Source: Nostoc linckia NIES-25 (lineage in GTDB: Bacteria; Cyanobacteriota; Cyanobacteriia; Cyanobacteriales; Nostocaceae). From it: a stretch of DNA of 64,000 bases. The notes below the pieces were generated by a model. That model saw only the letters and a program-made list of their open reading frames with translations. It was not told the DNA's origin and searched no databases. Position 1 is the first letter of the stretch. Each line of letters opens with the position of its first letter. The translations under genes and the position numbers were made by a program. Positions 19,580-28,550 of this stretch are shown here, one piece after another. Location of the stretch: positions 3,651,534-3,715,533 of the forward strand of contig NZ_AP018222.1 in assembly GCF_002368035.1 (NCBI RefSeq), given 5' to 3'.

Positions 19580-20866
19580 ATGAATATAGCAGTAGTGGGG
19601 TTAAGCCATAAAACAGCCCCAGTAGAAGTCCGGGAAAAATTGAGCATTCCAGAACCACAAATTGAAAGTGCGATCGCTCATCTTACCAGTTTTCCCCATA
19701 TTGACGAAGTTGCAATTCTTAGCACTTGTAACCGCCTGGAAATTTACATTGTTACCAGCGAAACAGACCAAGGTATCCGAGAAGTAACTCAATTTCTTGC
19801 AGAACACAGCAAATTGCCTGTTAATTCTCTGCGACAACACCTGTTTATGTTGTTGCATGACGATGCAGTCATGCATGTGATGAGGGTAGCAGGCGGTTTA
19901 GATAGCTTGGTACTCGGAGAAGGTCAAATTCTGGCTCAGGTGAAGACTACTCACAAATTGGGACAGCAATATAACGGTATAAAAACCATTTTGAATCGAT
20001 TATTTAAACAAGCGCTAACAGCTGGCAAGCGAGTTCGCACTGAAACTAGTATTGGTACTGGCGCTGTCTCCATCAGTTCGGCAGCTGTGGAATTAGCACA
20101 AATGAAAGTAGCAAATTTAGCTGCTTGCCGAGTGACAATTCTAGGTGCTGGGAAAATGTCGCGGTTGCTGGTACAACACCTGCTTTCTAAAGGTGCTGTG
20201 GAAATCAGCATTGTTAATCGTTCTCGCGAACGCGCTCAAGAATTAACAAAGCAGTTCCCCGAACAACCTATTAAAATTCACACGCTATCGGAAATGATGA
20301 CAGTAATTGCCGATAGCGATTTGGTATTTACAAGTACTTCTGCCACAGAGCCAATACTTGACCGTGCCAAATTGGAAATGGTTTTGGAAACTCAGCGTTC
20401 TTTGATGTTATTTGATATTTCTGTGCCGCGCAACGTTGATGCAGACGTAAATGAATTAGCTAATGTGCAGGCGTTTAACGTGGATGATTTGAAGGCTGTG
20501 GTGGCACAAAACTACGAAAGCCGTCGAAAGATCGCACAGGAAGCAGAGCGACTTTTAGAAGAAGAAGTGGAAGCTTTTGATGTTTGGTGGCGTAGTTTAG
20601 AAACTGTAACTACTATTAGCTGTCTGCGAAATAAAGTCGAAACCATTCGCGAACAAGAATTAGAAAAAGCTTTGTCTAGATTAGGTTCGGAATTCGCAGA
20701 AAAACATCAAGAGGTCATCGAAGCTTTAACACGAGGTATTGTTAATAAAATTTTACACGATCCGATGGTGCAACTGCGATCGCAGCAAGATGTCGAAGCC
20801 AGACGGCGTTGTATGCAAACTCTACAAATGCTGTTTAACTTAGACGCAGGCGAGCAATTTAGTTAA
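19580..20866 (+). CDS. hemA: glutamyl-tRNA reductase
   Basis: The first committed enzyme of tetrapyrrole (chlorophyll, haem, bilin, corrin) synthesis, 428 residues. It reduces Glu-tRNA to glutamate-1-semialdehyde with NADPH. The catalytic Cys is C50 in STCNRLEIY. GEGQILAQVK, the Rossmann segment ILGAGKMSRLL and the C-terminal dimerisation domain (about 320-415) are complete. It is monocistronic. Confidence 0.97.
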   Translation: MNIAVVGLSHKTAPVEVREKLSIPEPQIESAIAHLTSFPHIDEVAILSTCNRLEIYIVTSETDQGIREVTQFLAEHSKLPVNSLRQHLFMLLHDDAVMHVMRVAGGLDSLVLGEGQILAQVKTTHKLGQQYNGIKTILNRLFKQALTAGKRVRTETSIGTGAVSISSAAVELAQMKVANLAACRVTILGAGKMSRLLVQHLLSKGAVEISIVNRSRERAQELTKQFPEQPIKIHTLSEMMTVIADSDLVFTSTSATEPILDRAKLEMVLETQRSLMLFDISVPRNVDADVNELANVQAFNVDDLKAVVAQNYESRRKIAQEAERLLEEEVEAFDVWWRSLETVTTISCLRNKVETIREQELEKALSRLGSEFAEKHQEVIEALTRGIVNKILHDPMVQLRSQQDVEARRRCMQTLQMLFNLDAGEQFS

Positions 20867-20908
20867 AGCGAAGAACAACCGCGGCTTTTCCTTCTTCTTT
20901 CCTTTTCA

Positions 20909-20936
20909 CCTCTTGCAAAACCATTTTTGCAAGAGG
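20909..20936. repeat. dispersed hairpin CCTCTTGCAAAA (copy 1)
   Basis: CCTCTTGCAAAA is mirrored by TTTTTGCAAGAGG and followed by TCTATTCA. The same block, including TCTATTCA, recurs at 28889-28917, and a half copy lies at 50131. Here it is 40 bp after hemA and could act as its transcription end. Confidence 0.65.
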
Positions 20937-20985
20937 TCTATTCATTATTTCTAATACTAATTTGAAAAAAGAACGCGACAGATGG

Positions 20986-21014
20986 GTAGGGGCACAACAA
21001 TGTTGTGCCCTTAC
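20986..21014. repeat. dispersed palindrome (copy 2)
   Basis: GGGCACAACA and TGTTGTGCCC flank a single A, with GTAGG and TTAC outside. It belongs to the same family as 9006, 29968, 34276 and 62171. Confidence 0.7.
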
Positions 21015-21041
21015 GGATATAGGAGTCCGATTTGATTTATG

Positions 21042-21135
21042 CAGGACTTACGCAATATCTGACTGAAAACCTTATTCAAGCGTTGCGGTAATTCATGAAT
21101 TACCGCTACTTTCGTTATCTTTTGCGTAAGTCCTG
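21042..21135. mobile_element. 94-bp MITE with 5-bp target duplication (copy 1)
   Basis: The ends are the inverted repeat CAGGACTTACGCAA (14 bp), and the interior contains the perfect palindrome GCGGTAATTCA/TGAATTACCGC. The element is flanked on both sides by TTATG, a perfect 5-bp direct repeat. A second copy of identical length at 52639-52732 differs at few positions and has its own 5-bp duplication. There is no coding capacity, so mobilisation would be in trans by a transposase not present here. Confidence 0.88.
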
Positions 21136-21370
21136 TTATGAAAAAATTTCAGTATCTGTAGGGTGTGTTATGGCGTAGCCTAACGCACCTACGTGTATTT
21201 CTCCAAATCAAATATTATTCCTATAATTGATGTATCGCAAACATTATTTGAATTCGTATAATATCTTCAACCATTGCTTTCCAATCTTGTGGATTGTAAG
21301 GAAATTTACTTGTATTTAATTCTTCTAATACCAATTTTATGTGAAGCTGCACTCAATGAGTCACCCTCCA

Positions 21371-21515
21371 TTCTTGGCATTCTTGGCGTTCTTCTCTACG
21401 AGACGCTGCGCGTTCGCGAAGCGTTCCGCAGGAAAGGCGTTCTTCTCTTCTCTACGAGACGCTAAAAGCGAACGAGACGCTTCGCGTTGGCGGAAGCCTC
21501 TCGTAGAGAAGGCGG
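21371..21515. repeat. complex GC-rich dispersed repeat
   Basis: TTGGCATTC/TTGGCGTTC units come first, then CTTCTCTACGAGACGCTGCGC, a second such unit, and finally the inverted TCTCGTAGAGAAGG. The ends are therefore inverted copies of CTTCTCTACGAGA. Related to the repeat at 16868. Confidence 0.7.
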
Positions 21516-21956
21516 TTCGTTTTTTTAAATTCTATGCATCTTCATACAGAATTGGTATAACGCTTTGAAATAAATAAAGACTATCATTTTCTATCAACAA
21601 ATCTTTATAACTATCAAAGCGATATTTTACAAAACTCATACCTGCCAAATTCTTTTCAACAATCTCTGTTCTCTAAACAAAACATACGGCATTTCAAGAC
21701 CTAGAGAGTTTTTTCAAAAATCAAATAGGAATTCCGTAGCATTGATGGAAAGTTTGCCTAAAAGGACTTACTTTTCCATATTACTGTTCATTCCACAGAA
21801 TTTTTGGGAATTATATATCTCAATACTATTCAGTCAAAGATTATTAGTAGAAAGTTCAAGATTGAGCCTAGAGCAAATTTGTCTTTAAAACAGACACTAA
21901 ATTGCTTTGCTACATTTGAAAAATTTCTCAAAAATCAATTAACAGGAAAAATAGGT

Positions 21957-22976
21957 ATGAGAGTAGAAAGAAATAATAGTTTGGATACATTAAAAGCATT
22001 AAGCATTGCTTTTGTTTTTATCTGGCATTTACGACCCTTTCAATTTATTATTGATGATTCCACACAGGTTTCTGTGTTAATGATTGCTAAAATCATCAGA
22101 GATTTGGAAGTGCAATTATTTTTAACAGCGGTTCCAATTTTTTATATTGTTTCTTTATACTTATTTTTTCAAAAGTCTAGCGATATAAAATATTTCCGAA
22201 AAAGACTGACTAAGTTAATTAAAATTTATTTATTTTGGATAGTTGTTCAGAATATATTTTTTGTTATTTCCACAAGACAAGTTCCTAATTTATCGTGGCA
22301 ATTAATTATAGGTTTAGAGCCAAACTTACCATTTGTAGGTGATTCGGTTTTCTATTTTCTCTTTAATTTAATTTGTTTGATAACTTTTGCCTTTCTATAT
22401 CAATTTATTAAATCAGATTCTTTAAAAAAGATTTTATCTTTTACGATAATAATATTTTGTCTATTTTATTTTGAAACTTGTTATTTACTAAATATTACTA
22501 TTCCTTACCACTGGCTGATTAATTTTGTTATTTATGTGCCTATATCTTTCTATTTAGCTAATTTTCCTAATAAGATATTAAGCTTTAAATTTTACTATTT
22601 AATTGCATATATATTGTTTTCCTTCCATGATATATATTTGCGTGATTATGGCTATTACCCAAATATTTATGGAAGAATTGCCATTATTTGTGGAGCTGTG
22701 ACTATTTTCTGTTATGTTCGCGATCGAAAAAATATCAAAGAAAATTTAATCATACAACAAATATCTAAATATTCTCTTGGTTTATTTTCATTACATAAAT
22801 ACTGGCAATACTTATTTTTTTTGTTAATTTATCATTATAAAATTGACATAAATGCAGGATTATTTGGAACTCCTTTAAGTACAATCTTTATAATTGAAGG
22901 ATTTTTCGTTGTATTTTTTACTTTTGCAAATGTTTATTTGTTAAAGTTAACTTTTTTCAAACAATTTGTTAGCTAA
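21957..22976 (+). CDS. membrane acyltransferase family 3 protein
   Basis: A 339-residue polytopic protein starting at ATG 21957 (MRVERNNSLDTLKALSIAFV), preceded by ACAGGAAAAA; upstream in-frame codons are not family-like. About ten hydrophobic helices are visible. The N-terminal segment with WHLRPF matches the acyltransferase-3 (OafA/NodX-like) family that O-acylates surface glycans or lipids. The gene is visibly more AT-rich than its neighbours and shows Phe/Ile/Asn/Lys-heavy usage, suggesting transfer. Its substrate is unknown. Confidence 0.8.
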   Translation: MRVERNNSLDTLKALSIAFVFIWHLRPFQFIIDDSTQVSVLMIAKIIRDLEVQLFLTAVPIFYIVSLYLFFQKSSDIKYFRKRLTKLIKIYLFWIVVQNIFFVISTRQVPNLSWQLIIGLEPNLPFVGDSVFYFLFNLICLITFAFLYQFIKSDSLKKILSFTIIIFCLFYFETCYLLNITIPYHWLINFVIYVPISFYLANFPNKILSFKFYYLIAYILFSFHDIYLRDYGYYPNIYGRIAIICGAVTIFCYVRDRKNIKENLIIQQISKYSLGLFSLHKYWQYLFFLLIYHYKIDINAGLFGTPLSTIFIIEGFFVVFFTFANVYLLKLTFFKQFVS

Positions 22977-23212
22977 TAACTAGACGTTAATAAGATCTGG
23001 ATTGGATGAAAGCTTGTAATTAGATAATCGTAGCAAATATTTCATGTATTTTAATCACAATTATCTGTAGGGACGCACAGTTGTGCTACCCTACTCAACC
23101 TCTGTGCAAATGGTCAAAGCCTTAAGTTGAAATTGTGACAATTGAGGTATTTTTTGTTGTTTTTTGAGCTTATTTTACAAACTTGTTAGTTTTTGAACAG
23201 ACTCTAGCAATG
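22977..23212. other. intergenic gap with imperfect palindrome
   Basis: GTAGGGACGCACAGTTGTGC at 23067-23086 continues to ACCCTAC at 23094. This is a degenerate member of the dispersed palindrome family. No gene is seen. Confidence 0.5.
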
Positions 23213-23818
23213 CTAGTCATAAAGCCAAGTGTTTTCTGCAAAATCATCATTTGTTGCTGTTTGTTGTTCTGCTAGTTTTTCAGATGAACGGTGCGATTTT
23301 TTATAATTTAGTGGATTGTAGGTTTCTTTTACTGGTCTGATAGCACTAGTTTGTTTGGCAACAACTTGAGATTTACTTTCTGCTGCTTGTTTCAAGGCAT
23401 TAATTTCTTCTATGAGTTTGGAATTTGCTTCTGCAAGTTGTAGCGCCGCTTTTTTGGTTTCGTCAAGTTCTTGCGTTAGGTGTTCTGCTAGAATTTTTTG
23501 TTCGGAGACTAATGTTTTTTGTTGCGATAGTTTTGATTTCAAATCAACAATTTCCTGTTCTAAAGCAGCTTGTTTTTGATGACTTGTTTCTAGATTACTT
23601 GTCAACTCTTTGACAGTTACTTCTAAATCAGCTTTTGTAGGATTTGTGCGTCTAGTAGTACTTGGTTCTGGCGCTCGTGGTGAAGATTCTTCATCAGCTG
23701 TAGCTTGGTCTTGGGCAATTTCTTCTGCGGAAACTTCGATCGCAGATTCATCTTCTGGGGATGTAAATTTTTGTGCCTCTTGTTGCAATAAATCTGACAG
23801 ACTTTGTTTTTTAGCCAT
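23213..23818 (-). CDS. mcdB: McdB-like coiled-coil partner of the ParA-type ATPase
   Basis: A 201-residue protein, start ATG 23818. The stop of the upstream ATPase overlaps this ATG as TAATG, so translation is coupled. Architecture: a charged, disordered N-terminus (to about 65), a Gln/Glu/Lys-rich coiled coil (about 65-150), a polar tail, and a Trp four residues from the end (ENTWLYD). A coiled-coil adaptor with a C-terminal Trp next to a ParA-like ATPase is the described pattern of McdB, which links carboxysomes to the McdA gradient. The assignment rests on architecture and context, since no carboxysome gene is nearby. Confidence 0.65.
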   Translation of the reverse strand: MAKKQSLSDLLQQEAQKFTSPEDESAIEVSAEEIAQDQATADEESSPRAPEPSTTRRTNPTKADLEVTVKELTSNLETSHQKQAALEQEIVDLKSKLSQQKTLVSEQKILAEHLTQELDETKKAALQLAEANSKLIEEINALKQAAESKSQVVAKQTSAIRPVKETYNPLNYKKSHRSSEKLAEQQTATNDDFAENTWLYD

Positions 23819-24450
23819 TATTTCCTCCAATCTCGCTGTAGTTCATCAGCTGCGCGGCGATAATCTATCTCCGCCTCCCGTGCATTTCCTCCGCGCCATT
23901 GAGTAATTGCGACACCTTCAAGCGCGGCTCGTTCGTGAGCTTTGTAGGCGCGGATGAGGGTATCAAAAGCAGGAATACCTAGTCGAGTCAGAGTTTTTTT
24001 TGCTTCTAGCGCTTCCCCCAGACTGCGCGTATCGACTTTAGTGAGCAATACCCGATGGGGCGTTCCCAAGGGGATAACGGCTTCCTTGACTGTTTCCACG
24101 AGGACAGCTAAATCCATTGCAGACGGGGGTGTAGGCAAAACTAGATAATCTGCGATCGCAACTACCGCTACTAATGCTTCAGAGCGCAGCGCGGGAGGCG
24201 TATCCACCACTACTAAATCGTAACCTTTTATTTTTGTTAAATCACCTAAAAGTGTCGGATCTGTTTCTTGAGATAAATCAAATCCCATTCCTTGCTGACT
24301 ACGCCCGAACCACCAACTGGCAGAACCTTGAATATCTGCGTCAATCAGCAACACCTTTTTTTTCTTCGCAAAGTTTGCAGCTAGATTGATTGCGGTAGTC
24401 GTTTTACCGACTCCTCCTTTACCGTTGAGAATAGCGATGATTTTTGGCAC
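23818..24450 (-). CDS. mcdA: ParA/MinD-type ATPase, probable McdA
   Basis: A 210-residue deviant Walker ATPase with NGKGGVGKTTT at residues 9-19 (signature K11, K16). Further motifs are the switch I-like DIQGSASWW and Walker B VVVDTPPA. The size and C-terminus fit small ParA proteins that position cargo on the nucleoid. With the coupled coiled-coil gene it forms a likely McdAB carboxysome-positioning system. Alternatives are an orphan plasmid-type ParA or another cargo positioner. Confidence 0.7.
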   Translation of the reverse strand: MPKIIAILNGKGGVGKTTTAINLAANFAKKKKVLLIDADIQGSASWWFGRSQQGMGFDLSQETDPTLLGDLTKIKGYDLVVVDTPPALRSEALVAVVAIADYLVLPTPPSAMDLAVLVETVKEAVIPLGTPHRVLLTKVDTRSLGEALEAKKTLTRLGIPAFDTLIRAYKAHERAALEGVAITQWRGGNAREAEIDYRRAADELQRDWRK

Positions 24451-24506
24451 TGCTTTAGGTAGAAAAAGGGAGTGGGGAGCGCAGGGGTGGGGGAAGCAGG
24501 GAGGCT

Positions 24507-24631
24507 TTTGAGGCAGGGGAAAAGGTTAAAGGTTAAAGGGAAAAGGAATAAATTTAATCTTTCCCTTTTTCCCCGGTTGGTGAGCTTGTCGAACCATACC
24601 CCTTTCCCTTTTCCCATACCCTGTTTGCCCA
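24507..24631. repeat. dispersed purine/pyrimidine repeat (copy 2, with insertion)
   Basis: Same centre AATAAATTTAATCTTTCCC as the other copies. After TTTTTCCCC it carries an extra segment (GGTTGGTGAGCTTGTCGAAC) before ACCCCTTTCCC. The inverted copy at 46665-46778 has the same insertion. It lies upstream of the mcdAB pair. Confidence 0.8.
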
Positions 24632-24764
24632 ATACTTAGACTTCGCTCAGTACAAGTGCCCCGTGCCCTATGCCCCAATCATGAATATACCGCTTTGTGT
24701 GACTCTCAATCACATAAAAACTCGTAACAATAAAATTCAGAAACTATCAATTTTGCAAACTCCA

Positions 24765-26147
24765 ATGACAACAACTTACAACTTACCTGATGGACCTCAA
24801 ATACCGCGCTGGCTGCGAATGATTAAGTTTATTAGTCAGCCTCTAAAATATGTGGATGATTTTGCCAAAATTTATGGTGACACTTTCACCATTAAGAGTA
24901 GTCGTTCAGATAATGCTCTTGTGTACTTTAGTAAACCCGAAGCACTTGAGCAGATTTTTACAGCCGATCCGAGTGGTTTTGAGGTTGGTAGGGGGAATAT
25001 TGGGTTAAGATTTTTACTTGGCGATCGCTCTTTTATGTTAACCGATGGCGATCGCCACCAACGCCAAAGGCAATTATTAGCTCCTCCTTTTCATGGCGAG
25101 AGAATGCGGGCTTACGGCGAGGATATCCGCAAAATAACGCAACAAGTGAGTCATGAATGGCAAATTGGTAAGCCTTTTAAAATCCGTGAGTCCATGCAAG
25201 AAATCACTTTGCGTGTTATCCTGCGGGTTGTGTTTGGTTTAGAAGAAGGAGAGCGATTTGAAGAATTAAGGCGATCGCTTAGCGATCTACTAGAATTCAT
25301 GACTTCGCCTTTAATGTCTAGCGCCTTCTTTTTCAACTTCATGCAAAAAGATTTTGGCACATGGAGTCCGTGGGGTTGGATTCTTCAACAACAGCGAAAA
25401 ATCGATGAACTTATTTATACTCTGCTTCGGGAACGTCGCGCCCAGTCTCATCAAAATCGCCAAGATATCCTCAGTTTGATGATGGCTGCTCGTTATGACG
25501 ATGGTCAAGGGATGTCAGATGAAGAATTACACGACGAATTAATGACACTCCTAGTTGCAGGACATGAAACTACAGCTTCGGCGTTGACATGGGCATTTTA
25601 CTGGATTGATTATTTACCAGAGGTGCGCGATAAGCTGCTACGGGAACTCAACACTGTTGGTATTAACCCAGATTTGAGTACCATTGCTAAATTGCCTTAT
25701 TTGACAGCAGTTTGCCAAGAAACATTGCGAATTTACCCAATTGCTATGACTGCTTTCTTACGAATTGTGAAAAATCCAATTGAAATTGAGGGTTACAAAC
25801 TGCCAAAAGGAACGGGAATTATTCCCAGTATTTATTTAGCGCATCATCGCGAAGAAGTCTACCCGCAATCAAAGCAGTTCAAACCAGAAAGATTTTTGCA
25901 AAGACAATATTCACCATATGAATATTTACCATTTGGTGGCGGTAATCGTCGCTGTATTGGTATGGCATTTGCTCAGTATGAAATGAAAATTGTCTTGGCA
26001 ACTATTTTGTCAGAATTTCAAGTATCCCTAGTCAACAAACGCCCCGTGCGTCCTGTGCGCCGTGGTTTAACCATCGCCGCACCGGCTGGAATGCGGATGA
26101 TTCCAAGTCCTCAAGTAAAACTGGCGAATACCCCGGCGTTAGTATAA
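24765..26147 (+). CDS. cytochrome P450, CYP110-like
   Basis: A 460-residue soluble-type P450, start ATG 24765 (MTTTYNLPDGPQIPRWL), because upstream in-frame codons are not conserved-looking. The I-helix AGHETT, K-helix ETLR (ExxR) and haem-binding FGGGNRRCIG with ligand C397 are all present. The closest fit is the cyanobacterial CYP110 family, whose members oxidise fatty acids, alkanes or terpenes; the substrate here is unknown. No ferredoxin or terpene synthase is adjacent. Confidence 0.93.
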   Translation: MTTTYNLPDGPQIPRWLRMIKFISQPLKYVDDFAKIYGDTFTIKSSRSDNALVYFSKPEALEQIFTADPSGFEVGRGNIGLRFLLGDRSFMLTDGDRHQRQRQLLAPPFHGERMRAYGEDIRKITQQVSHEWQIGKPFKIRESMQEITLRVILRVVFGLEEGERFEELRRSLSDLLEFMTSPLMSSAFFFNFMQKDFGTWSPWGWILQQQRKIDELIYTLLRERRAQSHQNRQDILSLMMAARYDDGQGMSDEELHDELMTLLVAGHETTASALTWAFYWIDYLPEVRDKLLRELNTVGINPDLSTIAKLPYLTAVCQETLRIYPIAMTAFLRIVKNPIEIEGYKLPKGTGIIPSIYLAHHREEVYPQSKQFKPERFLQRQYSPYEYLPFGGGNRRCIGMAFAQYEMKIVLATILSEFQVSLVNKRPVRPVRRGLTIAAPAGMRMIPSPQVKLANTPALV

Positions 26148-26593
26148 CTAAATATTTTGCACCATTTTCAATAACTGCCTCAGAATCAATTCTGAGGCAG
26201 GAGTTAGACATAAATTAAGTCAAAATGTCACTAAAATTGCCTTTATCAGAAACAAACAGATCGTAAAAATCTCAAACTCAAATTTTCTGCCAGATTTGGA
26301 GCATCAAGTAGTAAACTTTTAATCAATAATGATTATTTTTAGGACTTTCGCAATGTAAAAATAAATCATGGTGACTAATTATTTGTTCCCAGGCTGTTGT
26401 CTGAGAATGATAAATGAGGTTTGATTTTTAGTAAAAATTTTAGTTCGTTTTTGCTTATATGATATTTTCATTTGCAAAAATCAAGAGGTTTTCTAAACTA
26501 TTTAAATTAATTACCATAAAAAAACTAAAATAAAGTTTTAGAGCGCTGTAGTAGGCTTTAGTTTTTAACTTTCTACTTAGAGTGTAAGGAAGA
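26148..26593. other. intergenic gap between convergent genes
   Basis: Downstream of the P450 there is a perfect 12-bp-stem hairpin (CTGCCTCAGAAT...ATTCTGAGGCAG, 26175-26200) without a T tract on either side. It may mark the transcript end. The rest is AT-rich with no gene. Confidence 0.55.
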
Positions 26594-27181
26594 CTAGTTA
26601 TTATTTTCTTGCTGAGAAGCAAGTTTTTCATAATGTTCTTTGTCGCGGTATTTAATTGTTCTGATAGGCTGATTTCCAACAATTGCTAAAGGTTCTACAT
26701 TAGCAGTTACAACCGTACCAGCTGCCACAATTGCACCATCTCCAATAGAAACTCCGGGAATAATTAAGACATTTCCACCAATCCAAACATTTCGGCCGAT
26801 AACAACAGGCTTATGAATATAAACGTTATGTTCGTATGGCAGATCGTTACTTTGATAGTCGTGATTTGCAGAGAGAATCACAACGTTAAATCCAATTGTT
26901 GTATTGTCGCCAATTGTAATTCCACCACGTCCATCTAATACCACATCTTGTCCAATGTAGACTTTATTTCCTAGAGATACATTTTGCGGATGTTCAATTC
27001 TCAAATTTCGCTTAAATCGTAGACCTGAGCCACAAAATTTTAACTGATTCTTCAGTTGTTGATGCTTGTATCGCCTAATTTTGCTTTCTACGTAGTCTCC
27101 CCACTGTACCAAGCGAGGTACTAATTGTTGTTCAAATACTCGCTCGAGTTTATTGGTAATTTTATCTTTTATTTGTTTCAT
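26594..27181 (-). CDS. hexapeptide-repeat O-acetyltransferase
   Basis: A 195-residue left-handed beta-helix acyltransferase of the maltose/galactoside O-acetyltransferase type. Hexapeptide turns are visible from about residue 60 to 165 (GNKVYIGQDVVL, IGDNTTIGFNVVIL, IGRNVWIGGNVLIIPGVSIG), and the catalytic His lies in LSANHDY. The N-terminal 45 residues form a charged helix. It probably acetylates a sugar in surface polysaccharide synthesis. It starts at ATG 27181. Confidence 0.88.
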   Translation of the reverse strand: MKQIKDKITNKLERVFEQQLVPRLVQWGDYVESKIRRYKHQQLKNQLKFCGSGLRFKRNLRIEHPQNVSLGNKVYIGQDVVLDGRGGITIGDNTTIGFNVVILSANHDYQSNDLPYEHNVYIHKPVVIGRNVWIGGNVLIIPGVSIGDGAIVAAGTVVTANVEPLAIVGNQPIRTIKYRDKEHYEKLASQQENNN

Positions 27182-27533
27182 AAAACCTCACGTGAGTTTA
27201 GTAAACCTTTGGCTTTAACCGAGGATAGTAAAAGCACGGGGGTACTTTGGCACATATTATATTTATTATGTTTCCCAAATAACAGTTTTTTATTTAACGT
27301 GATACCAATTCTCTATAAACTTGCACTCTTCTAATTACCTCTCTCTTCCTTGGCGTACTTGGCGTACTTGGCGGTAGCCTGCGGCAAGCCCCTGCGCGTC
27401 TACGTTTTTTAATATTAAGTGCATCTTCATGGAAAAATGGTAAGAGTAGCATTTATTTAATGGCATTATGCCGAGAGTCTGACTTAGCCAGATTCCTACA
27501 CAGCTATAATTAACGTTTTATACTAATTTGCTT
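27182..27533. other. intergenic gap with short repeats
   Basis: It contains the 10-bp palindrome CTCACGTGAG (27186-27195), just upstream of the acetyltransferase and a possible operator. Tandem TTGGCGTAC units at 27351-27373 are followed by a GC-rich repeat fragment. No gene is seen. Confidence 0.5.
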
Positions 27534-28550
27534 TTATGAATTGACGCTAATAACAACTTTACCGAAGTGAGCCGCACTTTTGAGATAATGATATGCTTCC
27601 CGCGCTTCAGTGAAAGGGAAAACTCGATCGATAATCGGTTTGATTTGATGTTGTTGTATTGTTTGATTCATTGCCTCAAACATTTCCCGACTGCCAACAT
27701 AAATTCCTTGAACTGTTAAACTTTTAAAAAGTATTGGCATTGGGTCAATTTCACTTCCTCTGCCTGACAATACACCAATCAAGCTAACACTTCCGCCAAT
27801 GCGGACTGCTTGTAGTGATTTTGGTAAAGTTCCTGCGCCGCCTACCTCAATTACACGATCTACACCTGTGCGATTAGTTAATTGGTAAACTTGCTTTTCC
27901 CAATCTGGTGTTGTTTTGTAATTGATTGTTTCGTCAGCACCAAGCTGTTTGGCTCGTGCCAACTTTTCATCGCTGCTAGAAGTAGCGATCGCTCTAGCAC
28001 CATGTATCTTAGCAAACTGGAGAGCAAAAATTGAAACTCCGCCAGTACCGAGTAATAAAACACTTTCACCCGCACCAATGTTACCTTTTGTTATTAATGC
28101 GTGCCAAGCGGTGACTGCCGCACAGGGCAAAGTCGCACCTTCAGCATAAGATAGATTATCTGGTAGAATTACTAGACCATCTTGGTGTAAAACGACATAC
28201 TCCGCCAGCATTCCATCAATCCCACCTCCAAGATCGGATTTCATTTTTTCTCTAGTTAAAGAGCCATAAATCCAGTCTTGGAAGAAAGTAGCAGCCACGC
28301 GATCGCCTACTTTTACCCGCGTTACACCTTCTCCCACCGCCACAACTTCTCCCGCACCATCAGACATGGGAATTAACGGATATTTCTGTCCAGCACCGTA
28401 GTTTCCCTCAGCTACGAGCAAATCGCGGTAATTTAAAGATGTTGCTTTGACTTGAATCACAACTTGACCCGCTGTCGGTTTTGGTTCGGGGCGATCGACT
28501 AATGCAAGGGCATCGATGCCGGCATTGCTTTGAATTTCGTAAACTTTCAT
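27534..28550 (-). CDS. zinc-independent medium-chain dehydrogenase/reductase
   Basis: A 338-residue NAD(P)-dependent oxidoreductase of the quinone-oxidoreductase branch of the MDR superfamily. The GroES-like domain starts with SLNYRDLLVAEGNYG, followed by the Rossmann-fold LLLGTGGVSIFALQFAK and IEVGGAGTL. The catalytic and structural zinc Cys/His ligands of alcohol dehydrogenases are absent. The likely role is enone/quinone reduction; the substrate is unknown. It is monocistronic. Confidence 0.88.
   Translation of the reverse strand: MKVYEIQSNAGIDALALVDRPEPKPTAGQVVIQVKATSLNYRDLLVAEGNYGAGQKYPLIPMSDGAGEVVAVGEGVTRVKVGDRVAATFFQDWIYGSLTREKMKSDLGGGIDGMLAEYVVLHQDGLVILPDNLSYAEGATLPCAAVTAWHALITKGNIGAGESVLLLGTGGVSIFALQFAKIHGARAIATSSSDEKLARAKQLGADETINYKTTPDWEKQVYQLTNRTGVDRVIEVGGAGTLPKSLQAVRIGGSVSLIGVLSGRGSEIDPMPILFKSLTVQGIYVGSREMFEAMNQTIQQHQIKPIIDRVFPFTEAREAYHYLKSAAHFGKVVISVNS

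Larger units (their letters stand above)
20867..21956. other. repeat-filled gap, 1.09 kb, no gene supported
   Basis: It contains in order a CCTCTTGC hairpin, a 29-bp palindrome, a 94-bp MITE, a GTGCGTTAGGC-type inverted repeat (21161-21192) and a GC-rich repeat block (21371-21515). Apparent reading frames here are made of repeats and have no conserved features. Confidence 0.6.

Noticed and set aside
21274..21568. Two overlapping plus-strand frames rich in Arg/Ser
   Set aside because: They translate the GC-rich dispersed repeat block and are not proteins.
26175..26200. Hairpin after the P450 as a rho-independent terminator
   Set aside because: The stem is perfect, but neither side has a T tract. 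Kept as a hairpin only.
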